A stretch of DNA of 64,000 nt from Rhizobiaceae bacterium (GCA_029233925.1 JARGOX010000009.1:186001-250000), one strand, 5' to 3'. Counted from the first letter of the stretch, positions 1 through 9,958 are shown. Notes: a model not told the origin generated them from the letters alone. Numbers and translations are program-made.

Positions 1-2
1 AC

Positions 3-2327
3 AGACCCGCCGAGGAGCGGGCGCAGATCAACGGTACCCGGGCGATGCTGCTGGGCGTGCACAAATCGCTCAATGCTGACGCCCTGCGCGCGCTGGACTC
101 GGTCAAGGAGATGGTTGGGCAAGAAAATGCCAAACTGCCGCCGACGATACGCGTTGAAGTGGTGCAGGACGTGACCTCGATTATCCGGGATCGGTTGGCG
201 ATGCTGGTCAGCAACGGTGCCATCGGGCTGGTGCTGGTGATCCTGGTGATGAGCCTGTTCTTCCGTCCAGGCTACGCGATCTGGGTCGCCATGGGATTGC
301 CCGTGGCATTTCTCGGCGCTTTTGTCTGGATGGCGCTATCTGGGCTTTCGGTGAACATGATAACCTTGGTCGCCTTGCTGATGGCAATCGGCATTGTCAT
401 GGATGATTCCATTGTGATTTCCGATTCCATTGCCACCGCAGCCGCCGAGACTGGTAACAATCTCGATTCCGTTACAAGCGGTGTGATGGCGGTTACGCCG
501 GGCGTACTTTCATCCTTCCTGACAACGGTTGCTGTTTTTGCACCGCTCTCGTTCCTTTCCGGCGATCTTGGCAAAGTGCTTGAGGTTCTGCCGGTGGTGT
601 TGCTTGCTGCGCTGGCGGCCAGTCTGGTAGAGGCCTTCTTGATCTTGCCGCACCATCTCAAGCAGGGACTGTCCGGCAGTGCAAAGCCACCCTCGCGGTT
701 CCGCCTGAAATTTGATGCCGGATTCAATGTGCTCCGCGACCGATGGGTCGGGCGTATTGCCGATCAGGCGATAGGCTGGCGATATGTGGTGGTCGGGCTT
801 TCGATCGGTGCTCTGATACTGACAGCTGGCGCGATGGCCGGCGGTTTGGTCAAGCGAGAAGCAATGCCGGAGATCGATGGCGATGTGCTGGAAGCACGTA
901 TCATGCTCGCCCAGGGCACACCGCTGGCCCGGACAGAAGCCGTGGTGAAAAAGGTCGAAACGGCGTTGGCGCGGGTCAGTGAACGATTCTCGCCGGATCA
1001 GCCGGACGGCCAGGCACTTGTTCAGCGCACGATTTCCCGGTTCAATTACAATGTCTCGGCGTCCGAAAGCGGAGCACATCTGGCCACAGTTTCAGCCGAC
1101 CTGCTGAATGCAGAGATTAGAAACACGACATTGGACGAGATTATTTCAGCCTGGCGCGAAGAGGCTGAACCGCTGCCCGGCGTGATATCGTTGATCGTGG
1201 CCGAACCCGGCATCGGTCCGCAGGGGATCGCCGTCGAATTGCGCTTGTCGCATCCGGATCTGGATGTGTTGCTGGCGGTAGGTGCAATCACGCGGAACGA
1301 GCTGGAAAGCTATGAGGGTGTGCGCAATACAATGGTTGATATGCGCCCCGGAAAGACCGAACTGCGGTTTCAATTGGCACCGGGGGCACGCCCTTTGGGA
1401 TTGACCTCCGCAGATGTCGCCGGTCAGATCAGCGCGGCTTATCTGGGCACTCGGCTTGTCGACGTGCGGCAGGGCGATATCACCCGAGAAATCGAGGTCA
1501 TTCTGTCACAGGAAGACCGTGACAGCCGGACCGATCTGGAAAATTTTACCATTACCTTGCCGGATGGCACGGGAGTCCCATTGGCCACGGTTGCCGATTG
1601 GAAGGAAGCTCGCGGCTGGGGCAGCATCACCCAGGTGGATGGCTTACGCACCGTCACCGTGCAGGCCGATGTCGATGGTCGCTATGGCAATGCCGATGCG
1701 ATCACAGCGCATTTGGTCAAGGGTTTTCTGCCGGATCTGATTGCGGTGACGCCGGGTTTGCGCTTCGAAATTCTCGGTCAGGCCGCCAATTCCGCAGAAA
1801 CCGTCAGTTCGATCATGGTCGGTTTTCTGATCGGCCTTGTCGGCATATATCTCGTTTTGTCGTTTCAGTTCCGCAGCTATGTCGAACCGGTGATTGTCAT
1901 GTTGACCATCCCGCTGGCATTTCTCGGGGTGATCTGGGGCCATGCGATCATGGGGTACAATATTTCGATGCCCTCGCTGGTGGGAGCGGCCTCGCTGGCC
2001 GGGATCGTCGTAAACAACGCCATTTTGCTGATTGAGGTGATCAAGGACAAAGTCGGTCCCAAGATAACCGTGACCGAGGCCGCGGGACTGGCCGTGCGGG
2101 CGCGATTCCGGCCAATCTTCGTGTCGGTCACGACCACGATCCTCGGTATGGCGCCGCTGTTGCTCGAAACCTCGACCCAGGCACAGACGCTCAAGCCGCT
2201 GGTAATATCGGTGGTATTCGGGCTCCTGACCTCGACCACGCTGGTGCTGCTGGTGCTTCCGGCGCTTTATGTAATTCTCGCCGAGTTGGGGTTTGCTCGT
2301 GCGGGTCGGGCGGCGTCTCAGACATGA
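3..2327 (+). CDS. RND-family efflux transporter permease (5' truncated by window edge)
   Basis: This is the inner-membrane proton-driven pump of a tripartite efflux system (AcrB/MexB superfamily). The reading frame is open back to the first bases, so the ATG at 45 is an internal Met and the true start lies upstream. About 775 residues remain of a family usually 1000-1050 long. The early transmembrane helices include the expected acidic residues (GIVMDDSIVISDSIA). A large periplasmic porter region follows, then a second helix bundle near the C-terminus with SLAGIVVNNAILLIEVIKD. No adaptor or outer-membrane partner is visible; they may lie to the left. The substrate cannot be inferred. Family is certain; subfamily (HAE or HME) was not resolved. 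Confidence 0.93.
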   Translation, partial: RPAEERAQINGTRAMLLGVHKSLNADALRALDSVKEMVGQENAKLPPTIRVEVVQDVTSIIRDRLAMLVSNGAIGLVLVILVMSLFFRPGYAIWVAMGLPVAFLGAFVWMALSGLSVNMITLVALLMAIGIVMDDSIVISDSIATAAAETGNNLDSVTSGVMAVTPGVLSSFLTTVAVFAPLSFLSGDLGKVLEVLPVVLLAALAASLVEAFLILPHHLKQGLSGSAKPPSRFRLKFDAGFNVLRDRWVGRIADQAIGWRYVVVGLSIGALILTAGAMAGGLVKREAMPEIDGDVLEARIMLAQGTPLARTEAVVKKVETALARVSERFSPDQPDGQALVQRTISRFNYNVSASESGAHLATVSADLLNAEIRNTTLDEIISAWREEAEPLPGVISLIVAEPGIGPQGIAVELRLSHPDLDVLLAVGAITRNELESYEGVRNTMVDMRPGKTELRFQLAPGARPLGLTSADVAGQISAAYLGTRLVDVRQGDITREIEVILSQEDRDSRTDLENFTITLPDGTGVPLATVADWKEARGWGSITQVDGLRTVTVQADVDGRYGNADAITAHLVKGFLPDLIAVTPGLRFEILGQAANSAETVSSIMVGFLIGLVGIYLVLSFQFRSYVEPVIVMLTIPLAFLGVIWGHAIMGYNISMPSLVGAASLAGIVVNNAILLIEVIKDKVGPKITVTEAAGLAVRARFRPIFVSVTTTILGMAPLLLETSTQAQTLKPLVISVVFGLLTSTTLVLLVLPALYVILAELGFARAGRAASQT

Positions 2328-2550
2328 AACGCGCCGCTGTCGGGCAGGCGACTGGTGCAGATTATCCTTGCGTCTCTTCTAAAGAATCCAGCACTTCGAC
2401 ACGACGTCAACTGTGTCGCGATAAATGGGCTTTGTTGCCTGTAGCGAACGCATTATTGTTTTTATTGGCGAAAAACCAATTACCACCGCACAGGCATGAG
2501 GTTTTTGAATGAGTTTGTTCTTTGCGCAACCAAAAGACAGGAAGATCTCT

Positions 2551-3735
2551 ATGAGTGGGTCTTCGCGTGTCGATCTGTTCATACTCATCCTATTGGTTTT
2601 CATGAATGGATGCGCGACACTGCCCCGTACGGCGGTTGCAGAAGCGGATCAGAGTGCCGTTGAGATTCAGGGCTTTACCGGTATCAGATTTTGGGGTGAC
2701 GGTCCTTCAAACAAGCTTGGTCCGCGTAAATCCATGCCCATACTGCCAGTGAAAGCTGGCCAGATCAGTTATCTGGTGCTTTCGGGGGGTGGTTCTGGGG
2801 GCGCTTTTGGCGCCGGGATTCTGACCGGGTGGACAATGGCAGGAACCAGGCCAATATTCGATATTGTGAGCGGTGTAAGTACCGGAGCGCTCATTGCGCC
2901 ATTCGCATTTCTCGGATCTTCCTACGATCCTGCTCTTGCCGAATTGTACACGAGCGGGATTGCCGAAACGCTTTTCAGGCCGCGACCGATCCTTGCGCTT
3001 ATGGGGTCAGCCCTTTCTGATCCCCTACCATTGCGGAGTCTAGTGGAACGCTATGCTACCCACGAAATGCTCCAGCAAATCACGGTAGAACATGCAAAGG
3101 GGCGTCGCTTTTTTGTTGCCACAACAAATCTGGATGCACAACGAACCGTCATATGGGATATGGGTGCAATCGCGGCAAGCGGCCACCCGCAGGCACTGGC
3201 TCTATTTCGCAAGGTACTCATAGCCTCCGCAAGCATCCCGGCATTATTCCCGCCAGTGATGATTGACGTGACAGTGAATGGAAAACGGTTTGAGGAGATG
3301 CATTCCGACGGTGGCGTTACCACACAATTGTTCACGGCCCCCGAATCCCTTCTGGCTTCGAACCAGGGGAAACCACCGGTCAGGGCAAAAAATGTTGATC
3401 TCTACATCATTCTCAATAGCATGCTGGAACCGGAGTTCGAGACAGTGAGACCAACGACGATGGCGATCGCCGGCAGGGCCTATTCAACATTGGTCAAGAC
3501 TCATGCACGGGCTACCGTCAATGCGACATATACTTTGACGCAGCGATTGGGAGTCAATTTCAACCTTACTTACCTCGATGAGGTTGTTCCTTACGACCTC
3601 AAGGATCCGTTCAACACTGAATATATGCGTCGCCTATTCGCGATCGGCCACGAAAAGGCGTTGTCGGCAAATATCTGGAGGAAAAGCCCTCCGGCGGCCA
3701 GCGATGAGAATGCTGGTGTGAAAATCGACAACTGA
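2551..3735 (+). CDS. Patatin-like phospholipase, predicted lipoprotein
   Basis: A serine lipid hydrolase of the patatin family, using a Ser-Asp dyad. The oxyanion-hole glycine loop LSGGGSGGAFGAG is followed by the nucleophile elbow GVSTG (Ser about 110) and the catalytic Asp in SDGGV (about 253). I prefer the ATG at 2551 because GGAAG lies six bases upstream and the product then opens with a short n-region, a hydrophobic stretch and a lipobox-like FMNGC with Cys21. An in-frame ATG at 2509 would add 14 residues ahead of the signal. The lipobox -3 residue (Met) is not ideal, so lipidation is inferred. Substrate unknown. It stands alone, 223 bases after the RND gene. Confidence 0.88.
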   Translation: MSGSSRVDLFILILLVFMNGCATLPRTAVAEADQSAVEIQGFTGIRFWGDGPSNKLGPRKSMPILPVKAGQISYLVLSGGGSGGAFGAGILTGWTMAGTRPIFDIVSGVSTGALIAPFAFLGSSYDPALAELYTSGIAETLFRPRPILALMGSALSDPLPLRSLVERYATHEMLQQITVEHAKGRRFFVATTNLDAQRTVIWDMGAIAASGHPQALALFRKVLIASASIPALFPPVMIDVTVNGKRFEEMHSDGGVTTQLFTAPESLLASNQGKPPVRAKNVDLYIILNSMLEPEFETVRPTTMAIAGRAYSTLVKTHARATVNATYTLTQRLGVNFNLTYLDEVVPYDLKDPFNTEYMRRLFAIGHEKALSANIWRKSPPAASDENAGVKIDN

Positions 3736-3820
3736 AGTGACCGGATGATCTGGTCGTTGGTAGAAGTACACACTCATTGGTTCTCGCTGCTTAGGTTTGG
3801 TCAGGATTAATTTATCTTGC

Positions 3821-4378
3821 AATGCGCGTACCCGTCGGTGCAAGCAATCGGAACGACGCAGATGACGCAGATAATGACGAAAAACGACCGGCTGTGCCGA
3901 TTGATGACGCGATCAACAACTGATGGTGCCCTTGTCATTTGGTATCGATGGCGTCGCGCGGATCAAACAGTCATCCCGGCAGTGCTGTGTTCACGCAGGC
4001 AGGTTACTGATCTGGCTACGGCTTTTGGTGTGACGCCGCTGGCTAGGAAACCTCAACCTGTCTGTTCCATATTTCGCTTGGAGCGTCCGGGTCGGCGAGG
4101 GTGGCAGACGCAATCCCCGTCAGGCCAAGAAATGGCTCAACAGGGCCCGAAAATCCGGTCATCCGGGTGCTGCAGCGCTGTTTGGTGACACGATTTTTCA
4201 GGAAGGCCACACAGTGCGTGGTCTTGCCTATATGACGGTGGCTCTGGAACGCTCCAGATCCGGTGATCGCGACTGGATCAGGTCAATCCAGGAAGAAGCG
4301 TTTTCAATTGCCGACGAGGCTGATCGGCGCACCGCCATGGCGCTGGCGGAAAATATGCTGACCAAAGGCGGCAACTGA
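3821..4378 (+). pseudogene. Remnant of a Sel1-repeat / ExoR-like protein
   Basis: No intact gene spans this stretch, but pieces of coding sequence in different frames resemble a rhizobial Sel1-repeat protein. From 3821 one frame gives an acidic leader ending PAVPIDDAINN and a stop. Another frame continues with DGALVIWYRWRRADQ, like the GDY-ATAL-WRPLAEQGDA opening of these proteins. From about 4034 a third frame reads into KKWLNRARKSGHPGAAALFG, then a C-terminal part with RGLAYMTVALERS and ADRRTAMALAENML, ending in TGA at 4376-4378. That tail matches the usual end of ExoR-type proteins (ARGLMWLTLA..., ERAMAL-ML). At least two frameshifts and internal stops are present. The assignment is by eye. 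Confidence 0.6.
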
Positions 4379-4396
4379 CCACATCCCGCAGGGCGT

Positions 4397-5335
4397 TCAG
4401 TCCAGAACGGATTTGGGAAAATAGAACGAAACCACCCAATTGGGCATATCGACGATTTCCGAGATGCGAAGATCACCGGCTACACTTGTCAGCATATAGG
4501 CGTCGACCGCTGATACCTTGCTTGTGGCGCATATCCAATCGATCATCTGTCGCACAGCATCACGGGCGGCTTGCATGAGATCGGGGCCAATGCCTGTGGT
4601 AACGCGATAGCCTTTGCCATCGATATGATTGGTGACAGGTCCGTCCGTTTCCAGACGCGGAAATGCAAAATTGGCATTCTTGATCAGGTCGATCCTGATT
4701 TCCACGTCCATCGGACTTTCAATGGCTGTGCCGCAGACTTCACCGTCTCCCTGGGCCGCATGGGTATCGCCCAGTGAAAGCAGTCCACCCGCCACCTCGA
4801 CCGGTAGATAGAGCGTAGACCCCCTGCAATTGTCGCGAATGTCCAGATTGCCGCCGACTCGACGGGGCGGAACCACACTATGCAGGCCGGTTTCAGCCAG
4901 TGCCAAACCAATGGTTCCGACAAAGGGTTTGAGCGCAACCTGACCCATGGGTGAAAAGGCGGCCGGCCGCATCAGGTTCTTTTCATAGTTCCAGATATGC
5001 AATGCCGGATCCGGGAAGTCATCCGCCAGCAGGCCAAACCCCGGAATGTTCGCCGTCCAGCCCCAACCAGACGGGTGGAAATCGAGAAAGGTGATGGCCA
5101 CTGCATCACCGGGCTCTGCACCGTCAATATGAATTGGGCCGGTCACGGGGTTGACCTGCTCGAATTTCAGCGCGCGCAGATCATCGAGTGTTGAGCCTGC
5201 GTGAAGTTGGCCGCCAGATGCATCGATCGTTTCGATGGCTATGGTCTGGCCCGGCGTGACACTGAGTGCGGGTGCAAGAGAATTGTCCCAGCCAAAGTGA
5301 TGGTGGTGCTTGTGTATCGTATGATTGCAGACCAT
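4397..5335 (-). CDS. Acetamidase/formamidase family protein
   Basis: A member of the FmdA/AmdA hydrolase family, which releases ammonia from formamide or acetamide. The 312-residue product has the family's His-rich start (HKHHHHFGWDNSLAP), the GPIHIDGAEPGDAVAITFLD core and the GDTHAAQGDGEVCGTAIESP metal-site region. It is the last gene of a minus-strand operon, 16 bases after a LivM-type permease, so the imported substrate is probably an amide. Length is normal. Whether the substrate is formamide, acetamide or a larger carboxamide cannot be read from sequence. It ends just beyond the convergent pseudogene. Confidence 0.9.
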   Translation of the reverse strand: MVCNHTIHKHHHHFGWDNSLAPALSVTPGQTIAIETIDASGGQLHAGSTLDDLRALKFEQVNPVTGPIHIDGAEPGDAVAITFLDFHPSGWGWTANIPGFGLLADDFPDPALHIWNYEKNLMRPAAFSPMGQVALKPFVGTIGLALAETGLHSVVPPRRVGGNLDIRDNCRGSTLYLPVEVAGGLLSLGDTHAAQGDGEVCGTAIESPMDVEIRIDLIKNANFAFPRLETDGPVTNHIDGKGYRVTTGIGPDLMQAARDAVRQMIDWICATSKVSAVDAYMLTSVAGDLRISEIVDMPNWVVSFYFPKSVLD

Positions 5336-5351
5336 GGCCGTTTACTCCATT

Positions 5352-6383
5352 TCATGTTTTTCGTTTGAGGACCTCTTCGATTTCGCTATTCCCCATGATT
5401 CCATTTGGTAGAAACGCCATGACGGCGACGATGACCACCCCCAGGAGCAGACCTGACAAGCCAAGCATCTGGGGAAGTTTTATCGACAGCAGCGTCGGGC
5501 CCGTTTCAAGCCAGCGCACAATTTCCAGGCCGATCGTGATCAACAATGTGCCAAACACGGCACCGGTCACACTGCGCAATCCGCCCAGGATCAGCATGGC
5601 GACGGTCAGGAATACGAAGTTGAAATAGAATGGCCGTGCCGAAATCGTGCCGAGGAAAAAGGCGTAGGCTATGCCTGCTGTGGCAAAAAACAATGTGCCC
5701 ACCACCCAGGCAATGAGCCTGATGCGATAAACGTTGACACCCATGGCCCTTGCACCAACTTCATCATCGGCGCAGGCACGCAGTTGCACGCCGAGTGCGC
5801 TCTCGCGAAACAGCCGCGCCACGAATATGGCGACGATAACCAGGATGGTGATATGCGGCAGATCAAAGATCTTGGGGATTCCGAAAAAGGCCTGATTGCC
5901 TTTGAAAATGTCTGTCCTGTGCAGAAAAATCGAATGCACGATAACGAGAATGGCGATGCTGACGATGGTGACACCGACACCGGTCAGGCGCGCTATGAAC
6001 AGGCCGGTAAGAAGGCCCAGAACACCTGTGATGCCGAGAGCGAGAAGCGCGGAGACGATGGGGGATAATTCAAATGCATTCAGCCCCCAGGGGGCAAGGG
6101 GCAATGAAATTGCTTTCATCGCAGCCGGAGTGACGCAGATGGCGGCGACATAGGCCGCAATGCCCATGAAGGCCGAGTGGGAGAAACTGGTGATATTGGC
6201 GTTGCCCATGAAGACCTGCAAACCGACGACCACGAGGAGGTTGACGAATGTGGCATAGAGAATGCGCGCCTGGTAACTCTCACCCCAGATGTAATAGGCA
6301 CCGACAAGCGCCAGTATGATGAGGCTGAGAACGGCACTGCCGATCAAGCCGTCCCGCTGACTTTTGTTGAGGGACCAGTTCAT
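5352..6383 (-). CDS. Branched-chain amino acid/amide-type ABC transporter permease, LivM family
   Basis: One of two inner-membrane permease subunits of a HAAT-type importer. The 343-residue protein has about nine hydrophobic segments and the LivM hallmark loop near LRACADDEVGARAMGVNVYR, the EAA-like cytoplasmic loop that contacts the ATPase. Its start codon overlaps the stop of the preceding livH-type gene at 6383, indicating translational coupling. The cassette is complete (G, binding protein, F, H, M), but the flanking amide enzymes suggest an amide or urea-like solute instead of leucine. Confidence 0.92.
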   Translation of the reverse strand: MNWSLNKSQRDGLIGSAVLSLIILALVGAYYIWGESYQARILYATFVNLLVVVGLQVFMGNANITSFSHSAFMGIAAYVAAICVTPAAMKAISLPLAPWGLNAFELSPIVSALLALGITGVLGLLTGLFIARLTGVGVTIVSIAILVIVHSIFLHRTDIFKGNQAFFGIPKIFDLPHITILVIVAIFVARLFRESALGVQLRACADDEVGARAMGVNVYRIRLIAWVVGTLFFATAGIAYAFFLGTISARPFYFNFVFLTVAMLILGGLRSVTGAVFGTLLITIGLEIVRWLETGPTLLSIKLPQMLGLSGLLLGVVIVAVMAFLPNGIMGNSEIEEVLKRKT

Positions 6384-7279
6384 CAGATCTTGTCTCCTTT
6401 ATCCAAAGCGGGCGACAGGATGCCATCCGGTCTCCAGATGAGGATAAGTGCAACGAGTGTAAAGACGGCAGCCTGTGCCATCCCGCCATAGCTTTGGGGC
6501 AGAAGAACCAGGACGGCGACTTCGGTAATGCCCAGCAGAAACCCACCAAGGACTGCGCCCGGCAGACTGCCAAATCCGCCAATCACGCAGGCGACAAAGG
6601 CTGTAAGAACCGGGTCGAAACCCATATGCGGCGCTACGCTGCCGCGCCTTGCCATGATGAAGATGCAGGCCAGTCCTGCCAGCAAGCCGGAGATGGCGAA
6701 GGCACCGGCGATAACCCGGTTGGCGCGAATACCGCACAGACGCACCATTTCAAAATCCAGAGCCGCTGCACGCATGGCGACACCAAGCGTTGTCTTGCGC
6801 AGAAAAAGCATCAGCAAACCAATTGCTATAATGGTTGCGCCCGTTTCATAGATTTGCAGTGACGATACACGGATGTTGCCTAATGTCAGAGTCTGGTCAA
6901 GAAAGATGAACTGGGTCGCGGCCATCGGGCGCGGGGAGCCAAGCAGCAAAAACAGGTTCTGCAAGACAATGCTGACGCCGAATGCGGTCAAAAGCCCGGT
7001 GGTCAAATCGGCGCGGCGTACCGTTCGGAACGCAACGCGCTCCAGAACGACAGAGGCCAAAACGCAGAAGGCAAGGACACCAATCATCAATACCCACGGA
7101 TTTGCCGTCAAAAGGGTTGCGACAATGATCATGGAGTAGCCGCCAAATGCGATAACCTCACCATGGGCGAAATTGACCAGCCCCATGATGGAAAAGACAA
7201 TCGCCAGACCCAATGCGATCAAGGCATATTCCGCACCAAAACTCAGCGCATTAAGGACTTGCTGGATGACATAATCCAT
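6383..7279 (-). CDS. Branched-chain amino acid/amide-type ABC transporter permease, LivH family
   Basis: The second permease of the importer, 298 residues, mostly hydrophobic. It begins QQVLNALSFGAEYALIALGL and carries the GLVNFAHGE motif typical of LivH/UrtB proteins, plus the ATPase-contact loop around MRAAALDFEMVRLCGIR. It overlaps its neighbours on both sides by a base or so (7279 and 6383), consistent with one polycistronic message. Substrate is inferred only from the surrounding amide-hydrolysing enzymes. Confidence 0.92.
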   Translation of the reverse strand: MDYVIQQVLNALSFGAEYALIALGLAIVFSIMGLVNFAHGEVIAFGGYSMIIVATLLTANPWVLMIGVLAFCVLASVVLERVAFRTVRRADLTTGLLTAFGVSIVLQNLFLLLGSPRPMAATQFIFLDQTLTLGNIRVSSLQIYETGATIIAIGLLMLFLRKTTLGVAMRAAALDFEMVRLCGIRANRVIAGAFAISGLLAGLACIFIMARRGSVAPHMGFDPVLTAFVACVIGGFGSLPGAVLGGFLLGITEVAVLVLLPQSYGGMAQAAVFTLVALILIWRPDGILSPALDKGDKI

Positions 7280-7995
7280 CAGCGGTGCACTCCTGTCAGC
7301 TCATCAACCAGTTTTGTGCCGTCGCCAAATTTGCTGGCGTCGCCGTGACTGGAGATTGTTCCGGTGTTCAGCACATACACATAGTCCGAAACCTCGATGG
7401 CCGCGCTGGCGTTTTGTTCGACCAGCAAAATTGTCATGCCAAGTGTTTTCAGGTCCCGTATGATTTCAAATATTTTTGCAGTGATCTGCGGTGCAAGGCC
7501 AAGAGAGGGCTCATCCAGCAACAGAATTCGGGGATTTGATACAAGCGCGCGGGCGATTGCCAGCATCTGCTGTTCTCCACCTGACAATGTTCCGGCCCGT
7601 TGGCTGCTTCTTTCGCCAAGCACCGGAAATTGGACGAACCATGCGGCGATATCGGCGGTCAGCTGTTTCTTGTCGCGCCGGGTGGCGCCACCCATGATCA
7701 AATTGTCATAAACGGTCAGATTGGCGAAGATGCGTCGTCCTTCCGGAGAAAGGGCGATACCCAGTTTGCAACGCTCTTCGATCGAGAGCCGTGAAATATC
7801 CTCGCCGTCAAGGCGGATCGTGCCAGTCGCGCGGGCTGTGCCGGTGATCGACGACAGTGTCGACGTCTTCCCAGCTCCATTTGTCCCCAGAAGGGTCACG
7901 CATTTGCCCTCGGGGACATTGATGTCGATTCCGTGCACGGCCTCAATGGGGCCATGGAATACCTTCAACGATTCGATCTGCAGCATGGTTTCCAT
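7279..7995 (-). CDS. ABC transporter ATP-binding protein, LivF family
   Basis: One of two ATPases driving the importer. Walker A is GTNGAGKTSTL, the signature is LSGGEQQMLAIARAL and Walker B is ILLLDEPSLGL, followed by the LivF-typical QNASAAIEVSDYVYVLNTG. The 238-residue length fits LivF. It lies 55 bases after the binding-protein gene; that gap contains a CCCGGGGGATGATCCCGGGG-like hairpin (about 8011-8032) that could stabilise the upstream binding-protein message, a common arrangement in ABC operons. Confidence 0.93.
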   Translation of the reverse strand: METMLQIESLKVFHGPIEAVHGIDINVPEGKCVTLLGTNGAGKTSTLSSITGTARATGTIRLDGEDISRLSIEERCKLGIALSPEGRRIFANLTVYDNLIMGGATRRDKKQLTADIAAWFVQFPVLGERSSQRAGTLSGGEQQMLAIARALVSNPRILLLDEPSLGLAPQITAKIFEIIRDLKTLGMTILLVEQNASAAIEVSDYVYVLNTGTISSHGDASKFGDGTKLVDELTGVHR

Positions 7996-8050
7996 TCCGA
8001 AGGTGGTTTCCCCCGGGGGATGATCCCGGGGGAGGTGTTGTCATTGCGCC

Positions 8051-9223
8051 TTATGGCCAGGTTGGCACATTGGCCGGAATTTCCTGGCTTAGAACAACGC
8101 GTTTGCCATCCTTGAATCCGATAACCGGAATCTCACGCAGCGCGTAGCTGTTTGTGCCGTCAAAGGTGATGGTTTCCACCGACATGACCGGGATTTCCTT
8201 GGCGCTACGGATGGCTTCACGAATAGCCACCGGATCAATGGAGCCGGAGGCTTTGACGCCATAGGCAACGATCTTGATCATGTCAGCACCAAGCGAGGGA
8301 AAGAGACCGCTTACCTTCATGTCTATCTCGGCGCATTGCTTCTGGAATTCGTCGATGCGGCTGCCGGGCACGGCAGGTGCCAAAGTGCCGAAGAACACCT
8401 TGTCCAGAACGGTCGGGTCATCACCTGCCAGGGCGTCCAATGACGGATCGTCGAAGCCGTCGGAACCGACAACCCAGGCATCAAGGCCGGCAGAGCGCAT
8501 CTGCCGGATCAAAATACCGATATCCGGCATTGCCCAGGAAATATAAACGGCGTCCGGTGCGGGATCGAGCGCCTTGAGTTCAGCGATCTGCGGGCTCCAG
8601 TCCGTGGTGCCGGAACTGTAGTTCAAGGTGGTCTGTAGCGTGCCGCCATTTGCCTCGATCACTTCGGCAAACCATTGCGGAGTCCTTGCTGACCATGAAC
8701 CGCCTTCATCAGAGGTAAAGATAGCGACATTCTTGACGCCCTGTGAAAGCGCGTAATTCGCGGCTGCGGCTGCTGTGTAGGGATCGGGCGCGACATTGGT
8801 GAGAAAATTGTCAACCACACCGCTATGCATTTCAACCTGTGTGCTTTGCGATTGGATAACCGAAACGCCCTGTGCGCCGGCGATTTGCGCCACAGGAATC
8901 ATGGTGTCGGAAAAAGGAATGGTGCCCAGGGCAACAATGCCTTCGCCGAGGAATTTCTCGGTCAGGGAAATCGCGGTCTGCGTATCGGAGCCCGTATCCT
9001 GAATGAGCAGCTCGAACTTCTTGCCATCGACACCGCCTTCACGGTTGATCATCTCGGCCATGCAGCGCGCGCCGTCCACTTCATTATAGGCTGCAAAATC
9101 ACCGGTCAAAGGCACCGGCAATCCGATTTTGATCACGTCTTCAGCCAGCGCTCCCGCTGTCATGAAGCCCATCGACATTGCTGTGGAAAGCATGAGTGTT
9201 TTTATAATGTGTCGTTTTTTCAT
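8051..9223 (-). CDS. Periplasmic substrate-binding protein of the Liv/amide ABC importer
   Basis: The periplasmic receptor of the importer (peripla_BP_6 type). The frame extends upstream without meaning; the true start is the ATG at 9223, preceded by AGGAGCGGAACA and giving a clean Sec signal peptide MKKRHIIKTLMLSTAMSMGF with probable cleavage after AGALA. The mature protein opens VIKIGLPVPLTGDFAAYNEVDGARCMAEM..., the usual start of this family. The start codon overlaps the livG stop (ATGA), so the two are coupled. Product is 390 residues. The ligand is unknown. Confidence 0.93.
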   Translation of the reverse strand: MKKRHIIKTLMLSTAMSMGFMTAGALAEDVIKIGLPVPLTGDFAAYNEVDGARCMAEMINREGGVDGKKFELLIQDTGSDTQTAISLTEKFLGEGIVALGTIPFSDTMIPVAQIAGAQGVSVIQSQSTQVEMHSGVVDNFLTNVAPDPYTAAAAANYALSQGVKNVAIFTSDEGGSWSARTPQWFAEVIEANGGTLQTTLNYSSGTTDWSPQIAELKALDPAPDAVYISWAMPDIGILIRQMRSAGLDAWVVGSDGFDDPSLDALAGDDPTVLDKVFFGTLAPAVPGSRIDEFQKQCAEIDMKVSGLFPSLGADMIKIVAYGVKASGSIDPVAIREAIRSAKEIPVMSVETITFDGTNSYALREIPVIGFKDGKRVVLSQEIPANVPTWP

Positions 9224-9957
9224 TTGTTCCGCTCCTGTTGGTCTTTGTTGCCTTGCCCTAGATAGGCATTGATGACCTCCTGATTTTTCGTGACATCTTG
9301 CGGCAACCCGGAGGCCAGCAGGCTGCCCATATTCATGACTGTCAGCTTCTCGCAAGCAGACATGATGAATGTCAGATCGTGTTCAATAAGGACAATGGCG
9401 CACGGATGTCTTTCGCGCAGCCAGGTCAGGTTTTCAAAAAGTGCACCGGTTTCTTCAGAGTTCATGCCAGCCGCCGGTTCGTCCAGCATCAACACCTTGG
9501 GACGCAGGGCCAGAGCACGTACGATCTCCAGTCGTCGCATCTGTCCGTAGGGTAAACTGCCCGGTGCCTCTTCAAGAGAACTGCGCAGGCCGAAGCGATC
9601 AATGGCATCTTCGATCAGGGCAGGGTCGCTTGCACCCTTGTCTCGTGCATGGATCTCGGCGACCTCGATATTCCTTCTGACCGAAAGATTGCGGAACAGG
9701 CGCAAATTCTGAAAGGTCCGCGCTATGCCCAGCCGTGCGCGGGCCTCTGCGGCCATCTTGTGGATTGGCACATCATCGATGATGATTTCACCGCTGCTGA
9801 CGGACAGGAGCCCGGAGATAAGATTGATCATCGTCGTCTTGCCTGCCCCGTTCGGACCTATCAGACCGTGGATTTCATTGTTTTCCACCGTGAAGGTCAC
9901 GTCATCAACAGCTCTGACCCCTTCAAAATTCTTCGAGACGTTCTGGATCTGCAGCAT
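9220..9957 (-). CDS. ABC transporter ATP-binding protein, LivG family
   Basis: The second ATPase of the importer. The longer open frame overlaps the upstream synthetase gene; the start MLQIQNVSKNFEGVRAVDDV at 9957 fits the family and lies one base past the synthetase stop. Walker A is GPNGAGKTTMI, the signature YGQMRRLEIVRAL is slightly divergent (LPYG in place of LSGG), and Walker B is VLMLDEPAAGM. The product is 245 residues. Order here is livG, binding protein, livF, livH, livM, all closely packed. Confidence 0.92.
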   Translation of the reverse strand: MLQIQNVSKNFEGVRAVDDVTFTVENNEIHGLIGPNGAGKTTMINLISGLLSVSSGEIIIDDVPIHKMAAEARARLGIARTFQNLRLFRNLSVRRNIEVAEIHARDKGASDPALIEDAIDRFGLRSSLEEAPGSLPYGQMRRLEIVRALALRPKVLMLDEPAAGMNSEETGALFENLTWLRERHPCAIVLIEHDLTFIMSACEKLTVMNMGSLLASGLPQDVTKNQEVINAYLGQGNKDQQERNK

Positions 9958-9958
9958 T

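Noticed and set aside
2324-2512. Short frame overlapping the RND stop by four bases
   Set aside because: No ribosome-binding site, no recognisable protein features; the 2328-2550 gap is treated as non-coding.
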